This document shows positions 8,265-17,985 of a DNA stretch of 64,000 bases, in pieces. This stretch comes from Sphingomonadales bacterium (GTDB lineage Bacteria > Pseudomonadota > Alphaproteobacteria > Sphingomonadales > Sphingomonadaceae). Both the position numbers and the translations under genes were made by a program. A model generated the notes under the pieces. It did not search any database and was not told where the DNA came from. It saw nothing but the letters and a program-made list of their open reading frames with translations. Location of the stretch: the NCBI GenBank assembly GCA_028871475.1, contig JAGWMZ010000004.1, forward strand, positions 174,663 to 238,662, in the 5' to 3' direction. Positions within the stretch are counted from its first letter, which is position 1. Each line of letters begins with the position of its first letter.

Positions 8265-8998
8265 TTGCGACGGGCCGTCAGAATGTAGTTGAGGTTCATG
8301 TCCTGCGAGAGATGCAGCCCCTTGAGCGGCGAGAAGGCGATGCCCATGGGCTGGCCGACCTGAAACCCGGCGTCTTCGAGCAGGATCGCCAGCTCGGCGG
8401 GCGTGATGAAGTCATCCCAATGATGCGTGCCGCGCGGCACCATGCCCAGCCGCTCTGCCGCCTCGATCATCAGCAGGCGCGATTGCAAGGTGCGGTTGGG
8501 GGTGGAGAGGATCATCAGCCCGCCCGGCGCCAGCGTCTCGGCCAGCGCGGCGATGAAGGCCGCCTTGTCGGCCACGTGCTCGATCACCTCCATGCTGGTG
8601 ACAAGATCGAAACCCGACAGGCCAAGGCTGGCCAGTTCGCCATGGTGATAGGTGATGGGCAACCCGCTGCCCGCCGCATGGGCGCTGGCCGCTGCGATGT
8701 TTTCCGCCGCCGCATCCACGCCCGTCACTGCCGCGCCAAGGCGGGCCAGCGGTTCACACAAAAGCCCCGCGCCGCAGCCGACATCGAGTGCGCTTTTGCC
8801 CGCCAAGGGGCGGACATTGCGCGAATCACCCCCCCAGTGCGAATCGATGGCATCGCGGATGAAGCCCAGGCGCACCGGGTTCAGCCGGTGCAGCATGGCC
8901 GAGGACCCCTTGGGATTCCACCAATCGGCGGCCAGCTTTCCGAAATGTTCAGCCTCGGCCGAGCGAATTGTATCAATGTTGCCTGTTGCGTTGGTCAT
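8261..8998 (-). CDS. ubiG: Ubiquinone biosynthesis O-methyltransferase
   Basis: SAM-dependent methyltransferase performing both O-methylations of ubiquinone synthesis, peripheral to the inner membrane. The 245-residue protein has the UbiG N-terminal FGKLAADWWNPKGSSAMLHRLNPVR block. It also has motif I (LDVGCGAGLLCEPLA), the acidic VTGVDAA strand and the ILSTPNRT and THHWDDFI motifs. It diverges from lysC across an 85-nt gap and overlaps the downstream secreted-protein gene by 4 nt. Confidence 0.97.
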   Translation of the reverse strand: MTNATGNIDTIRSAEAEHFGKLAADWWNPKGSSAMLHRLNPVRLGFIRDAIDSHWGGDSRNVRPLAGKSALDVGCGAGLLCEPLARLGAAVTGVDAAAENIAAASAHAAGSGLPITYHHGELASLGLSGFDLVTSMEVIEHVADKAAFIAALAETLAPGGLMILSTPNRTLQSRLLMIEAAERLGMVPRGTHHWDDFITPAELAILLEDAGFQVGQPMGIAFSPLKGLHLSQDMNLNYILTARRK

Positions 8999-9083
8999 GA
9001 TCCCTTTCTAAAGCGCCGCGTCGCTCCGGGGCAAGCCATGCCTTGGGGTTCATGGATCAAAGGCAGAAGACAAGGAGCCTGAC

Positions 9084-10349
9084 GTGGCCCGCATCGTGAT
9101 GAAATTCGGTGGCACCTCCATGGCGGGGACCGAGCGTATTCGGCGCGTGGCGGGCATCGTCAAACGCCAGCAGGAGGCCGGGCATGAGGTCGCCGTGGTC
9201 GTCTCGGCCATGGCGGGCGAAACCGATCGCCTCGTCAATTTCAGCCGCGAGGCCCATGCGCTGTATGACCCTGCCGAATATGACGTGGTGGTGGCCAGCG
9301 GCGAGCAGGTGACCAGTGGCCTGCTGGCGATGACGCTGCAGGCGATGGGCTGCAAGGCGCGGTCATGGCTGGGCTGGCAACTGCCGATCATCACCGATGA
9401 TGCCCATGCCAAGGCCCGCATCCAGACCATCGAGAGTGAAGCTCTGCTGGCCAGCATGGCCGCCGGAGAGATCGCCGTCATCCCCGGTTTTCAGGGCGTG
9501 ACCGAGGATGGCCGCATCACCACGCTGGGGCGCGGCGGTTCGGACACCAGCGCGGTGGCCGTGGCGGCGGGCATCAAGGCCGACCGCTGCGACATCTACA
9601 CCGATGTTGACGGCGTCTACACCACCGACCCGCGCATCGTGGCCAAGGCCCGCAAGCTCAAGAACGTCACCTATGAGGAGATGCTGGAGCTGGCGAGCGT
9701 GGGCTCAAAGGTGCTGCAGACCCGCTGCGTGGCGCTGGCCATGAAGGAAGGGGTGCGCGTGCAGGTGCTTTCCTCCTTTATTGATGAACATGCCCCCGCC
9801 GCCGATACGCTGCCGGGCACCATGATTGTTTCGGACGAAGAATTGGCCAGGATTCAAGAGGATTTGCAGATGGAACGCCAGTTGATCACCGGCATCGCTG
9901 CCGACAAGAACGAAGCCAAGGTCATCCTGACCGCCGTGCCGGACCGGCCGGGCGCCGTCGCTTCGATCTTCACGCCGCTGGCCGAAGCCAACATCAATGT
10001 CGATGTGATTATCCAGAATGTCGGGCGCGAGGACACCGACACGGATGTCACCTTCACCGTGCCGCAGGCCGATCTCGACCGCACCGTGGCCGTGCTGGAA
10101 GCCAACAAGGGCACCATCGGCTATGCCAAGATGACCACCGATTCGAAGGTGGCCAAGGTCTCGGTGGTGGGCGTTGGCATGCGCAGCCATGCCGGCGTTG
10201 CCGCCACCATGTTCAAGTCGCTGGCCAGCCGCGGCATCAACATTCAGGCGATCTCCACCTCGGAAATCAAGGTTTCGGTGGTGATCGACGCTGATGAGGT
10301 CGAACTGGCGGTGCGTTTGCTGCACACCGCCTACGGCCTCGACGGCTGA
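9084..10349 (+). CDS. lysC: Aspartate kinase
   Basis: Phosphorylates aspartate, the first step to lysine, threonine and methionine. The 421-residue protein has the kinase N-terminus (KFGGTSMAG), the LGRGGSDTSAVA catalytic loop and DVDGVYTTDPR, then two C-terminal ACT domains (about residues 265-420) that normally bind lysine and/or threonine for feedback control. Length and layout fit the class II single-function type. GTG start preceded by AAGGAG. A terminator hairpin follows at 10413-10442. Confidence 0.97.
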   Translation: MARIVMKFGGTSMAGTERIRRVAGIVKRQQEAGHEVAVVVSAMAGETDRLVNFSREAHALYDPAEYDVVVASGEQVTSGLLAMTLQAMGCKARSWLGWQLPIITDDAHAKARIQTIESEALLASMAAGEIAVIPGFQGVTEDGRITTLGRGGSDTSAVAVAAGIKADRCDIYTDVDGVYTTDPRIVAKARKLKNVTYEEMLELASVGSKVLQTRCVALAMKEGVRVQVLSSFIDEHAPAADTLPGTMIVSDEELARIQEDLQMERQLITGIAADKNEAKVILTAVPDRPGAVASIFTPLAEANINVDVIIQNVGREDTDTDVTFTVPQADLDRTVAVLEANKGTIGYAKMTTDSKVAKVSVVGVGMRSHAGVAATMFKSLASRGINIQAISTSEIKVSVVIDADEVELAVRLLHTAYGLDG

Positions 10350-10412
10350 GGCGGGGCGGTGGGCCGCATCCCCGCCGCCTGACGAAAATCTCACCCCATC
10401 AAGGGTCTCTCG

Positions 10413-10442
10413 CGTCCCGCCAGGCCAGTGTCTGGCGGGACG
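10413..10442 (+). terminator. Rho-independent terminator after lysC
   Basis: CGTCCCGCCAG pairs with CTGGCGGGACG around an 8-nt loop, followed by TTCCGTTTCTTT. It lies 64 nt past the lysC stop. Confidence 0.85.
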
Positions 10443-10528
10443 TTCCGTTTCTTTGGTGGCCTTGGCCGATGGAACATGCTTCCTTGTGGGCCGTACAGTC
10501 TGTGAGACAGATGTGAAAGGACGCGAGC

Positions 10529-11050
10529 ATGGTCAGCTTCCGCTCCGCCGCCTTGCGAGCGGCATCCATGGCGATTTACGCGGCCGCCGCCGCGCCTGCC
10601 ATCCTGCTGGCCCAATCCGGCCAGAGCAGCAAGCCGGTGACCGACAACAATCCCGACGCCAGGGCTGTGGCCGAAACGCCGCTCACCGATCTCAACGTCA
10701 AGAAGGGCGAGATCCCGCCCATCCTGCTGCGCGCACAGCAGGAACCCTATACTTTGGCGGGTTTGAAAAGCTGCAAGGCCATCGTGCGCGAGGTCGGGCG
10801 ACTGAATTCCGTCCTGGGCGATGATGTCGACATCGCCGGAAAGCCCAAGCCTAACACAAGCCCCGGCCATGTGGCGCAGTCGGTCGTCGGCTCCTTCATT
10901 CCGTTCCGGGGGGTGATCCGTGAAGTCTCCGGTGCCAGCGCGGAACAGCGCAGGATGAACGCTGCCATTCAGGCCGGGATGGCGCGGCGCGGGTTTTTGA
11001 AAGGCGTGGGGCTGATGCGCCATTGCCCTTATCCGGCGCGGCCGGGGTGA
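10529..11050 (+). CDS. Conserved hypothetical exported protein
   Basis: A 173-residue protein with an N-terminal hydrophobic segment (ASMAIYAAAAAPAILLAQS) that looks like a signal peptide or anchor. The rest is polar and includes KKGEIPPILLRAQQEPY, a single pair of cysteines (KSC near the middle, RHCPY at the end) and GSFIPFRGVIREVSG, the kind of conserved block seen in sphingomonad-only proteins. I do not recognise a functional family. The gene lies alone between the lysC terminator and repeat copy B. Confidence 0.7.
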   Translation: MVSFRSAALRAASMAIYAAAAAPAILLAQSGQSSKPVTDNNPDARAVAETPLTDLNVKKGEIPPILLRAQQEPYTLAGLKSCKAIVREVGRLNSVLGDDVDIAGKPKPNTSPGHVAQSVVGSFIPFRGVIREVSGASAEQRRMNAAIQAGMARRGFLKGVGLMRHCPYPARPG

Positions 11051-11080
11051 TTTTTCCGCAGGTTTGAGGGGGAAAGGGGA

Positions 11081-11299
11081 AAGTGCGAGGGCCATCGCCC
11101 TCGCGCTCCCTTTAAGTTGTCAGCGTTGTGCTCCGGCTTCGGCAACAGCATTACGCACGCCGCGCCGCAGGCAAGAAAGGATGGCACCGCGCTATCCGCA
11201 TCATCCCTGCGGCGCGGAAAGGCCATGCGCAGGGATCGGGTGCCTCTGCGCCAGCGTCGGTAGACGTCTCGGGGCTCCGGGGGTGTAACACCCCCGGCC
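11081..11299. repeat. Composite intergenic repeat, copy B (between two converging genes)
   Basis: Two terminal palindromes flank the element: GCGAGGGC-CATC-GCCCTCGC (11085-11104), 35 nt past the stop of the exported-protein gene, and CCGGGGGTG-TAA-CACCCCCGG (11277-11297), 19 nt past the katA stop. The two stems differ at several positions with pairing kept. Between them the inner GCGCCGCAGGC / CCTGCGGCGCGG dyad is visible. One palindrome per convergent gene suggests paired terminators. Confidence 0.78.
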
Positions 11300-11316
11300 T
11301 TCCCTTTTTACCTCAC

Positions 11317-12837
11317 TCAATCCGCCAGTTCAGGCTCAGCCGCCACCTCAGCCGGCAGCGCGAGACCCAGAGCCTTGGCCACGCCAGCACCATAGGCCGG
11401 ATCGCAGCGCAGGCAGTTGGCGATGTGGCGCTCCTTGATGAAGTCCGGCGCATCGCCCATCGCGCGGGCGGTGTTTTCGAAGAGCACCTGCTGCTGGGCG
11501 GGTGTCATCAGCTGGAACAGAGCGCGCGGCTGGCTGAAATAGTCGCTGTCATCCTCGCGGAAGTTCCAGAAGTCGGCATTGCCGTCGATCTTCATCGGCG
11601 GCTCGCGATAGGCGGGCTGGTCTTCCCACTGATGGAAGCTGTTGGGCTGGTAGTGGATGGTGCTGCCGTAATTGCCATCGACGCGGCCATAGCCATCGCG
11701 GTGGTTGCTGTGCACGGGGCAGCGCGGGGCGTTCACCGGGATCTGGTGGTAATTCACGCCAAGGCGGTAACGCTGCGCGTCCGAATAGGCGAAGAGGCGC
11801 GCCTGCAGCATCTTGTCGGGCGACACCGAAATGCCGGGGACGAGGTTGCTGGGAGCAAAGGCGCTCTGCTCGACATCGGCGAAGAAGTTGGGGGCGTTGC
11901 GGTTCAGCTCGAACTCGCCCACCTCGATCAGCGGATATTGGCCATGGGGCCAGATTTTCGTGAGGTCGAAGGGGTGGAAGCCGCAGGTCTCGGCCTCTTC
12001 CTCGGGCATGACCTGGATATGCATGGTCCACTTGGGGAAGTTGCCTTCCTCGATGGCGTCATAGAGATCACGCTGATGGCTCTCGCGGTCGCCAGCCACC
12101 ACGGCGGCGGCTTCCTCGTCGGTCAGGTTCTTGATGCCCTGCTGGGTCAGGAAGTGGAACTTTACCCAGAAGCGTTCGCCCGCATCATTGATGAAGCTGT
12201 AGGTGTGGCTGCCGAAGCCATGCATGTGGCGATAGGAGGAGGGGATGCCGCGGTCGGACATCACGATCGTCACCTGGTGGAACGCCTCTGGCAGCAGGGT
12301 CCAGAAGTCCCAGTTGTTCGTCGCGCTGCGCATGTTGGTGCGCGGGTCGCGCTTCACCGCCTTGTTGAGGTCGGGGAACTTGCGGGGATCGCGCAGGAAG
12401 AAGACGGGCGTGTTGTTGCCCACCATGTCCCAGTTGCCTTCCTCGGTGTAGAACTTCAGCGCGAAGCCGCGAATGTCGCGCTCGGCATCGGCCGCGCCGC
12501 GCTCACCGGCAACGGTGGTAAAGCGCGCGAACATCTCGGTCTTCTTGCCCACTTCGGACAGGAACTTGGCGCTGGTGTATTGGGTCACATCCTTCGTCAC
12601 CGTGAAGGTGCCGAAAGCGCCCGACCCCTTGGCGTGCATGCGGCGTTCGGGGATCACTTCACGATTGAGGTTGGCCAGCTTTTCGATCAGCCACACATCC
12701 TGCATCAGCAGGGGGCCGCGCGGACCGGCGGTCATCGAGTTCTGATTGTCCACCACCGGGGCGCCAAAGGCGGTCGTCAGCTTGGTGGAGCCATGGGCGA
12801 CGGGGCATTGACCGGCGGGCTTGTCGGACTGGGACAT
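11317..12837 (-). CDS. katA: Catalase (haem, monofunctional)
   Basis: Dismutates H2O2. The 506-residue protein, starting at [10 protein letters not shown], belongs to the small-subunit group. Visible features are the distal histidine block ([15 protein letters not shown]), the [17 protein letters not shown] segment, the asparagine-containing [12 protein letters not shown] block and the proximal haem-ligand tyrosine in [14 protein letters not shown]. The ATG is preceded by GAGGAG; an upstream 20-codon extension lacks family support. No signal peptide, so cytosolic. Confidence 0.97.
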   Translation of the reverse strand: MSQSDKPAGQCPVAHGSTKLTTAFGAPVVDNQNSMTAGPRGPLLMQDVWLIEKLANLNREVIPERRMHAKGSGAFGTFTVTKDVTQYTSAKFLSEVGKKTEMFARFTTVAGERGAADAERDIRGFALKFYTEEGNWDMVGNNTPVFFLRDPRKFPDLNKAVKRDPRTNMRSATNNWDFWTLLPEAFHQVTIVMSDRGIPSSYRHMHGFGSHTYSFINDAGERFWVKFHFLTQQGIKNLTDEEAAAVVAGDRESHQRDLYDAIEEGNFPKWTMHIQVMPEEEAETCGFHPFDLTKIWPHGQYPLIEVGEFELNRNAPNFFADVEQSAFAPSNLVPGISVSPDKMLQARLFAYSDAQRYRLGVNYHQIPVNAPRCPVHSNHRDGYGRVDGNYGSTIHYQPNSFHQWEDQPAYREPPMKIDGNADFWNFREDDSDYFSQPRALFQLMTPAQQQVLFENTARAMGDAPDFIKERHIANCLRCDPAYGAGVAKALGLALPAEVAAEPELAD

Positions 12838-12970
12838 GGGAACTCCTCGTTTGTGGCTTGCTCGTGCTGCAACCATTGCTAGCTGGAACAGTTTCAACGC
12901 CTAAAGCGATTAATGCTGTCACACTGATCGGAGTTTTGGATTGTAGCAGCCCGGGCCCACCTTTGCCGAG

Positions 12971-12986
12971 CTATACGCTGGTATAG
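12971..12986. promoter_or_regulatory. Inverted repeat CTATAC-N4-GTATAG, candidate operator
   Basis: A perfect 6+6 dyad in the 231-nt divergent spacer between katA and the nitronate-monooxygenase-like gene, 83 nt upstream of the latter. A related dyad with the same half-sites but a 6-nt spacer (55503-55520) lies upstream of the aldo/keto reductase gene. Regulator unknown. Confidence 0.35.
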
Positions 12987-13068
12987 ACGCGCAGACAGGC
13001 GGCATTGCCGTTTCCCCAAGCCCGCATTATAGCGCCGCGCTGATCGACGATGAAGGTATGAGAAACTG

Positions 13069-14073
13069 GTGACGGACAAGACCAAGGCGCTGATGGCACG
13101 GGGCGCCGCATTCCTGGGCAGCGAACATGCCATTCTGTGCGGCGCGATGAGCTGGGTTTCGGAGCGCAATCTTGTTTCGGCCATCAGCAATGCCGGCGGC
13201 TTCGGGGTGATCGCCTGCGGGGCGATGACGCCCGAGCTGCTGGACGCGGAAATCACCGCTACGGCGGGGATGACGGACAAGCCCTTTGGCGTGAACCTCA
13301 TCACCATGCATCCCAAGCTGTTCGAGCTGATCGAGGTCTGCGCGAAGCACAAGGTGACCCATGTGGTGCTGGCCGGCGGGCTGCCGCCCAAGGGCAGCGT
13401 CGAGGCCATCAAGGAAACCGGCGCCAAGGTCATCTGCTTTGCGCCCACGCTGGCGCTGGGCAAGAAGCTGCTGCGCTCCGGCGCCGACGCGCTGGTGATC
13501 GAGGGGCATGAGGCCGGCGGCCACATCGGCCCCGTTTCCACCAGCGTGCTGGCGCAGGAAATTCTGCCCGAACTGGCCGCTGACCATCTCATTTTCGTGG
13601 CCGGCGGCATCGGGCGCGGCGAGGCGATTGCCTCCTATCTCGACATGGGCGCCTCGGGTGTGCAGCTTGGCACCCGCTTTGCCGCCGCGACGGAAAGCAT
13701 CGCCCATCCCGATTTCAAAAAGGCCTTCTTCCGTGGCCATGCGCGCGATGCCATGCCCTCGGTGCAGGTCGACCCGCGCTTGCCGGTCATCCCGGTGCGC
13801 GCGCTGAAAAACAAGGGCACCGAGGAATTCACCGCCAAGCAGCGTGAAGTCGCCGCCAAGCTGGATGCGGGCGAGGTGGACATGCACGAGGCCCAGCTGA
13901 TGATCGAGCGCTTCTGGGCCGGTGCCCTGCGCCGCGCGGTGATTGATGGCGACGTGGAAAACGGCTCGCTGATGGCCGGGCAGTCGGTGGGCATGGTGAC
14001 CAGGGAAGAACCCGTCGCCCAGATCATCGGCCAGTTGATGGGCGAGTGCGAGGCGGCGCTGACGTCTCGGTAA
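13069..14073 (+). CDS. Nitronate monooxygenase / FabK-like flavoprotein
   Basis: A 334-residue NPD-type TIM-barrel flavoprotein binding FMN. Family features are the early LCGAMSWVS (glycine-rich phosphate region), GGFGVIACG, the central EGHEAGGHIGP with the histidine used by nitronate monooxygenases, and the FMN-phosphate motif VAGGIGRGEAIASYLDMGASGVQLGTRF. The same fold contains FabK enoyl-ACP reductases, so the exact substrate is open. The start is GTG at 13069, with GAAGG somewhat far upstream (about 12 nt). Its stop lies 15 nt before a hairpin of repeat copy C. Confidence 0.88.
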   Translation: MTDKTKALMARGAAFLGSEHAILCGAMSWVSERNLVSAISNAGGFGVIACGAMTPELLDAEITATAGMTDKPFGVNLITMHPKLFELIEVCAKHKVTHVVLAGGLPPKGSVEAIKETGAKVICFAPTLALGKKLLRSGADALVIEGHEAGGHIGPVSTSVLAQEILPELAADHLIFVAGGIGRGEAIASYLDMGASGVQLGTRFAAATESIAHPDFKKAFFRGHARDAMPSVQVDPRLPVIPVRALKNKGTEEFTAKQREVAAKLDAGEVDMHEAQLMIERFWAGALRRAVIDGDVENGSLMAGQSVGMVTREEPVAQIIGQLMGECEAALTSR

Positions 14074-14087
14074 GGCAAAAAGGGGAA

Positions 14088-14259
14088 GGCCGGGGGTGTT
14101 ACGCCCCCGGCCCCCCATGACCTCTCCGCGCCGCAGGCAGGAAGGGTTACGGCCGGACCATCCTTTTTATGCCTGCGGCGCTGCGTGCCCAGTGCTTTGG
14201 CCGAACTCAATGCGCCACGCCGACATCTAAAGGGAGCGCGAGGGTGATGACCCTCGCAT
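14088..14259. repeat. Composite intergenic repeat, copy C
   Basis: The left palindrome GGCCGGGGGTG-TTA-CGCCCCCGGCC (14088-14112) lies 15 nt past a stop codon. The right palindrome GCGAGGGT-GATG-ACCCTCGC (14238-14257) lies 75 nt upstream of the next gene, so it is not downstream of any stop. The inner dyad GCGCCGCAGGCA / TGCCTGCGGCGC is perfect. Read on the minus strand, the right half matches the left half of copy E through the GTCGGCG and CCAAAGCACT segments. Confidence 0.78.
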
Positions 14260-14332
14260 TTTCTCCTTCCTTCTTCCCCCCTTCCCATGCTTCAACCCCG
14301 CGCACAGGTGGGCGAGGCAAGGAGAAGCAGTC

Positions 14333-15202
14333 ATGTGTGATGATTTCACAGTCATCGAGGAAGAGGCGGCGCTGACGGCGTTGGGCGTGTCGCGGCGTGA
14401 TTTCGCGCAGGTTGCCGCCGGGGCAGGGCTTGCGGCGGTGGCGGCCAGCCCCGCCTACGCGGCAACGGGCGTGGTGGAAAGAGCGGTGTCGATTCCCACC
14501 GGCGATGGCCAGTGCGACGGCTTTCTCTATCACCCGGCCACCGGCAAGCACCCGGGCATCATCATGTGGCCTGACATTGCGGGCCTGCGCGATGCCTACA
14601 AGCTGACGGCAAAGCGGCTGGCCGCGCAGGGCTATACGGTGCTGTTGGTCAATCATTACTATCGCACGGCCCATGCGCCCATTCTGGCCACCATGGCCGA
14701 GTGGCGCACGCCCGCCGGGGCAGAAAAGCTCAAGCCCGCCATCGCCGCGCTGACGCCGGAGAAGATCGCGCATGATGCCGCCGCCTTCGTCGCCTTCCTC
14801 GACAAGCAGGCGGCCACCGACGGTAAGCGCGGTCTCGGTTCGGCGGGCTATTGCATGACGGGGGGCTATACGGTGCGCACCGCCGCCGTGGCGCCGCATC
14901 GCGTCAAGGCCTGCGCCTCGCTGCATGGCGCGGGGCTGGTGGACGACAAGCCTGATGGGGTGATCGCGCTGATCGGCAAGACTCAGGCCAGTTTCCTCTT
15001 CGCCATCGCGCAGAACGATGATGCGCGTTCGCCCGGTGACAAGGTGGCGCTGAAAAAGGCCTGCGCGGCAGCGGGGCGCCCCGCGGAAATCGAGGTCTAT
15101 CACGCCGACCATGGCTGGACCACGCTGGACGCGCCCAGCTACAACAAGGCTGAGGCCGAGCGCGCCTGGCTGCGCATCCTCGCGCTTTTCCGCAAGCTGT
15201 AA
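14333..15202 (+). CDS. Exported dienelactone-hydrolase-family protein
   Basis: A 289-residue alpha/beta hydrolase of the dienelactone hydrolase family with an N-terminal Tat signal (SRRDFAQVAAGAGLAAVAASPAYA), so exported folded. The core has the nucleophile elbow GSAGYCMTGGY (nucleophile cysteine, as in dienelactone hydrolases), an aspartate in NDDARSPGD and a histidine in VYHADHGW. The unusual 25 residues before the twin arginine fit sphingomonad homologues. The natural substrate is unknown; a cyclic ester or lactone is inferred from the family. Confidence 0.86.
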   Translation: MCDDFTVIEEEAALTALGVSRRDFAQVAAGAGLAAVAASPAYAATGVVERAVSIPTGDGQCDGFLYHPATGKHPGIIMWPDIAGLRDAYKLTAKRLAAQGYTVLLVNHYYRTAHAPILATMAEWRTPAGAEKLKPAIAALTPEKIAHDAAAFVAFLDKQAATDGKRGLGSAGYCMTGGYTVRTAAVAPHRVKACASLHGAGLVDDKPDGVIALIGKTQASFLFAIAQNDDARSPGDKVALKKACAAAGRPAEIEVYHADHGWTTLDAPSYNKAEAERAWLRILALFRKL

Positions 15203-15274
15203 GGGACGGTGTCTGCCTCCGTCCTCTTGCGAGAGCGCGGGGGCAGGGCCATATCTTGCGCAAAGGAGCCCCCC

Positions 15275-15697
15275 ATGGTCGATACCCCTGCCGATCTGCC
15301 CACCGATCCCCGCGCGCTGACCGAAGCTGAATGGCGCCAGCGCCTTACCCCCATGCAGTACCATGTGCTGCGCGAGGCCGGGACGGAACGGGCCTTCACC
15401 GGCGAATATGACCATACGTTCGGGCAGGGCGACTATGTCTGCGCGGGGTGCGGCGCGCCACTCTTCACCTCGGATGACAAATACAATTCGGGCTGCGGCT
15501 GGCCGGCCTATTCCGCCCCCGCGCCCGATGCGCAGATCACCGAAATTCGCGACACCAGCCATGGTATGATCCGCACCGAGGTGCGCTGCGCGCGCTGCGA
15601 CGGGCATTTGGGCCATGTCTTCCCCGATGGCCCCGCGCCCACCGGCCAGCGCTATTGCATCAACAGCGCCGCGATCCAGTTCCAGCCCGAGGAGTGA
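15275..15697 (+). CDS. msrB: Peptide-methionine (R)-S-oxide reductase
   Basis: Repairs methionine-R-sulfoxide in proteins, with thioredoxin as donor. A 140-residue MsrB: structural zinc cysteines in CAGC (C56, C59) and CARC (C105, C108), substrate-binding [17 protein letters not shown], and the catalytic cysteine in QRYCINS (C128). AAAGGAG precedes the chosen ATG; an upstream extension is not conserved. It lies 72 nt after the dienelactone hydrolase gene and may share its transcript. Confidence 0.96.
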   Translation: MVDTPADLPTDPRALTEAEWRQRLTPMQYHVLREAGTERAFTGEYDHTFGQGDYVCAGCGAPLFTSDDKYNSGCGWPAYSAPAPDAQITEIRDTSHGMIRTEVRCARCDGHLGHVFPDGPAPTGQRYCINSAAIQFQPEE

Positions 15698-15851
15698 GCG
15701 TTCCGGGCGCCCGCCCGAACCGGCCAGCGCGCCGGCGACGCAAAAAACCGGCCAGTCAGGGTTAACCTTGGGCAACATATGTCCTAAGGCGGGCGCTTGA
15801 ACCTGCGCCGGAGCATGCGACCACCGGCGCCGACTGGAATGATTTCACACG

Positions 15852-17972
15852 ATGGCAAGACGCGACATCCGACGCCAGTCCCCCGGCGGCGTCACGGGCA
15901 AACGGAGTATCTGGGTGAAGCTGTTGATCTGGCTGGGCGCGCTGGGCGTGCTGGCGGCCGCTTTGGTGTTCGGCGTCGTCTTTTTCGAGGCGCAGAGCCT
16001 GCCCAGCCTCGATTCGCTCAAATCCAGCCAGAACGGCCAGACCATTCTGGTGCGCGGGCGCGATGGGTCACAACTGGTGGTGATCGGCCCCAGCTATGGC
16101 CAGTGGCTGGCCTATGACCAGATCCCGCAGGTGATGAAGGACGCCATCGTCTCCACCGAGGATCGCCGTTTCCGCGACCATATCGGTGTGGACCCGATCG
16201 GCATCGTGCGTTCGCTCTTCGTGCGGGTGGAAAAGGGCCATTGGCGCCAGGGCGGGTCGACCATCACCCAGCAGCTGGCGCGCAACATCTTCCTCAACAA
16301 CAACCGCACCTTTTCCCGCAAGTTCAAGGAAATCTTCATCGCCATGGCGCTGGAGTGGAAGTTTTCCAAGGATCAGATCCTCGAACTTTACCTGAACAAG
16401 GTCTATTTCGGCGGCGGTGCCTATGGTGTCGACGCGGCCAGCCGCAAGTTCTTCAACCATCCCGGCACTCAGTTGTCGCTGCCCGAGGCGGCGATCATCG
16501 CGGGTCTGGTGAAGGCGCCCAGCCATTATTCGCCCACCGCCGACGCGCAGGCTGCCATCGACCGCGCCAGCGTCGTGCTCGACGTGATGGAGGATGCCGG
16601 TTCGATCACCCCTGCCGAACATGCTGCCGTGCATCTCGACAAGGTGCATATGGCCGCCGAGCCCGCGCAGAATTCGGTGCGCTATTTCACCGATTGGGCA
16701 CTGCCCCAGCTCGACACGCTGATCGGCTCCGACAACAGCGAGCCGGTCGAAGTTTGGACCACGCTGGACCCCAAGATGCAGGCCGCGGCCACCAGCGCGG
16801 TGGCCGCCAATGCGCCCAAGGGCGCGCAAGGCGCTCTGGTCAGCCTTGACCGCGACGGCGCGGTGTTGGCCATGGTGGGTGGCACGGATTACGTGACCAG
16901 CAATTACAACCGCGCCACGCAGGCCATGCGCCAGCCCGGCTCGGCCTGGAAGCTCTTCGTCTATCTCGCCGCACTCGAAGCGGGCGTGAAGCCTGATGAT
17001 CCAATCAATGACGAGCCTGTCACCATCGACGGCTGGACACCGCATAATGACGCGGGTCGCTATGCCGGGCAGATCGACATCCGCACCGCCTTTGCCTATT
17101 CGAAGAACACCGTCGCGGCCCAGCTTGGCCAGAAGGTGGGCTTCGATCAGGTGGCGGCCATGGCGCGGCGCTTTGGCATCACCACGCCGGTCGCCACCAA
17201 TCCTTCCATGGTGCTGGGCACCAATGAAGTGCGGCTGATCGAAATGGCCCGCGCCTTTGCCGAGGTGCAGGCCCATGGTTCCTCGGTCGAGCCCTATGGC
17301 ATCACCAAGGTCGTCACGGCCTCGGGCCGCGTGCTCTATCAGCATCCGCAGCCGCAGGGCCAGACGCTGGTGGCGCCTTTCGTCGCCGCCGGCATCACCG
17401 ACCTGCTGCAGACCGCCGTCAACATCGGCACCGGCCGCGCCGCCCAGATCGGCCGCCCTGCCGCAGGCAAGACCGGCACCACCAGCAGCAACAAGGATGG
17501 CTGGTTCATGGGCTTCTCCAGCGGCATCACCACCGGCGTGTGGATGGGCCGCGACGATGCCAGGCCGGTGCCCGGCCTGCAGGGCGGCACGGCTCCGGCG
17601 CGGGCCTGGGCGCAATATATGCGTGTAGCCACCGCCGGCCGTCCGCCAGAGCCCTTTGATACCGAGCTGAAACTGCCCGAATGGCAGCTGGAGCCTGACG
17701 ATCAGGCCGGGATGGGTGACCCCAACGCCTATTTCTCGCCCGATGATCAGGGCAATCTGGTGGGGCCTGACGGCCAGCCCCTGCCACCCCAGCAGGGGCA
17801 GCCCGCTGTGCCGGGCCAGCAAGGTCAGCAAAACCAGCCGCGCGATCCCGCCGAAGTGATGCGCGGTGACGGACCTGACCCTGCGCAGGAGCCGGTTCCG
17901 CTGGCCAATCCCAAGCCTGCCGCGCCCAAGAAAAAGGTGCCGGTGCAGGGGCCCGGTTTGGGAATTTATTAA
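15852..17972 (+). CDS. mrcA: Penicillin-binding protein 1A family, bifunctional
   Basis: Class A PBP that polymerises glycan strands and cross-links peptidoglycan at the inner membrane. The 706-residue protein has one N-terminal membrane anchor (about 22-46) and a GT51 glycosyltransferase domain with the catalytic glutamate in STEDRRFRDH (E103) and GGSTITQQLARN. Its transpeptidase domain has SAWK (S364-K367), SKN (417-419) and KTGT (540-543). It ends in a 100-residue Pro/Gln/Gly-rich tail with a basic KKK patch, which looks disordered. A palindrome of repeat copy D follows 16 nt after the stop. Confidence 0.96.
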   Translation: MARRDIRRQSPGGVTGKRSIWVKLLIWLGALGVLAAALVFGVVFFEAQSLPSLDSLKSSQNGQTILVRGRDGSQLVVIGPSYGQWLAYDQIPQVMKDAIVSTEDRRFRDHIGVDPIGIVRSLFVRVEKGHWRQGGSTITQQLARNIFLNNNRTFSRKFKEIFIAMALEWKFSKDQILELYLNKVYFGGGAYGVDAASRKFFNHPGTQLSLPEAAIIAGLVKAPSHYSPTADAQAAIDRASVVLDVMEDAGSITPAEHAAVHLDKVHMAAEPAQNSVRYFTDWALPQLDTLIGSDNSEPVEVWTTLDPKMQAAATSAVAANAPKGAQGALVSLDRDGAVLAMVGGTDYVTSNYNRATQAMRQPGSAWKLFVYLAALEAGVKPDDPINDEPVTIDGWTPHNDAGRYAGQIDIRTAFAYSKNTVAAQLGQKVGFDQVAAMARRFGITTPVATNPSMVLGTNEVRLIEMARAFAEVQAHGSSVEPYGITKVVTASGRVLYQHPQPQGQTLVAPFVAAGITDLLQTAVNIGTGRAAQIGRPAAGKTGTTSSNKDGWFMGFSSGITTGVWMGRDDARPVPGLQGGTAPARAWAQYMRVATAGRPPEPFDTELKLPEWQLEPDDQAGMGDPNAYFSPDDQGNLVGPDGQPLPPQQGQPAVPGQQGQQNQPRDPAEVMRGDGPDPAQEPVPLANPKPAAPKKKVPVQGPGLGIY

Positions 17973-17985
17973 GAAGGGAAGGACA

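Noticed and set aside
11128..12882. 584-codon frame opposite the catalase gene
   Set aside because: Antisense shadow; no recognisable domain, while catalase motifs are complete on the other strand.
14207..15778. 523-codon minus frame across repeat copy C and the hydrolase and msrB genes
   Set aside because: Spans a repeat and two clear genes on the other strand; sequence is Arg/Gly-rich with no domain.
16068..17831. 587-codon minus frame opposite PBP1A
   Set aside because: Antisense shadow of a well-supported gene.
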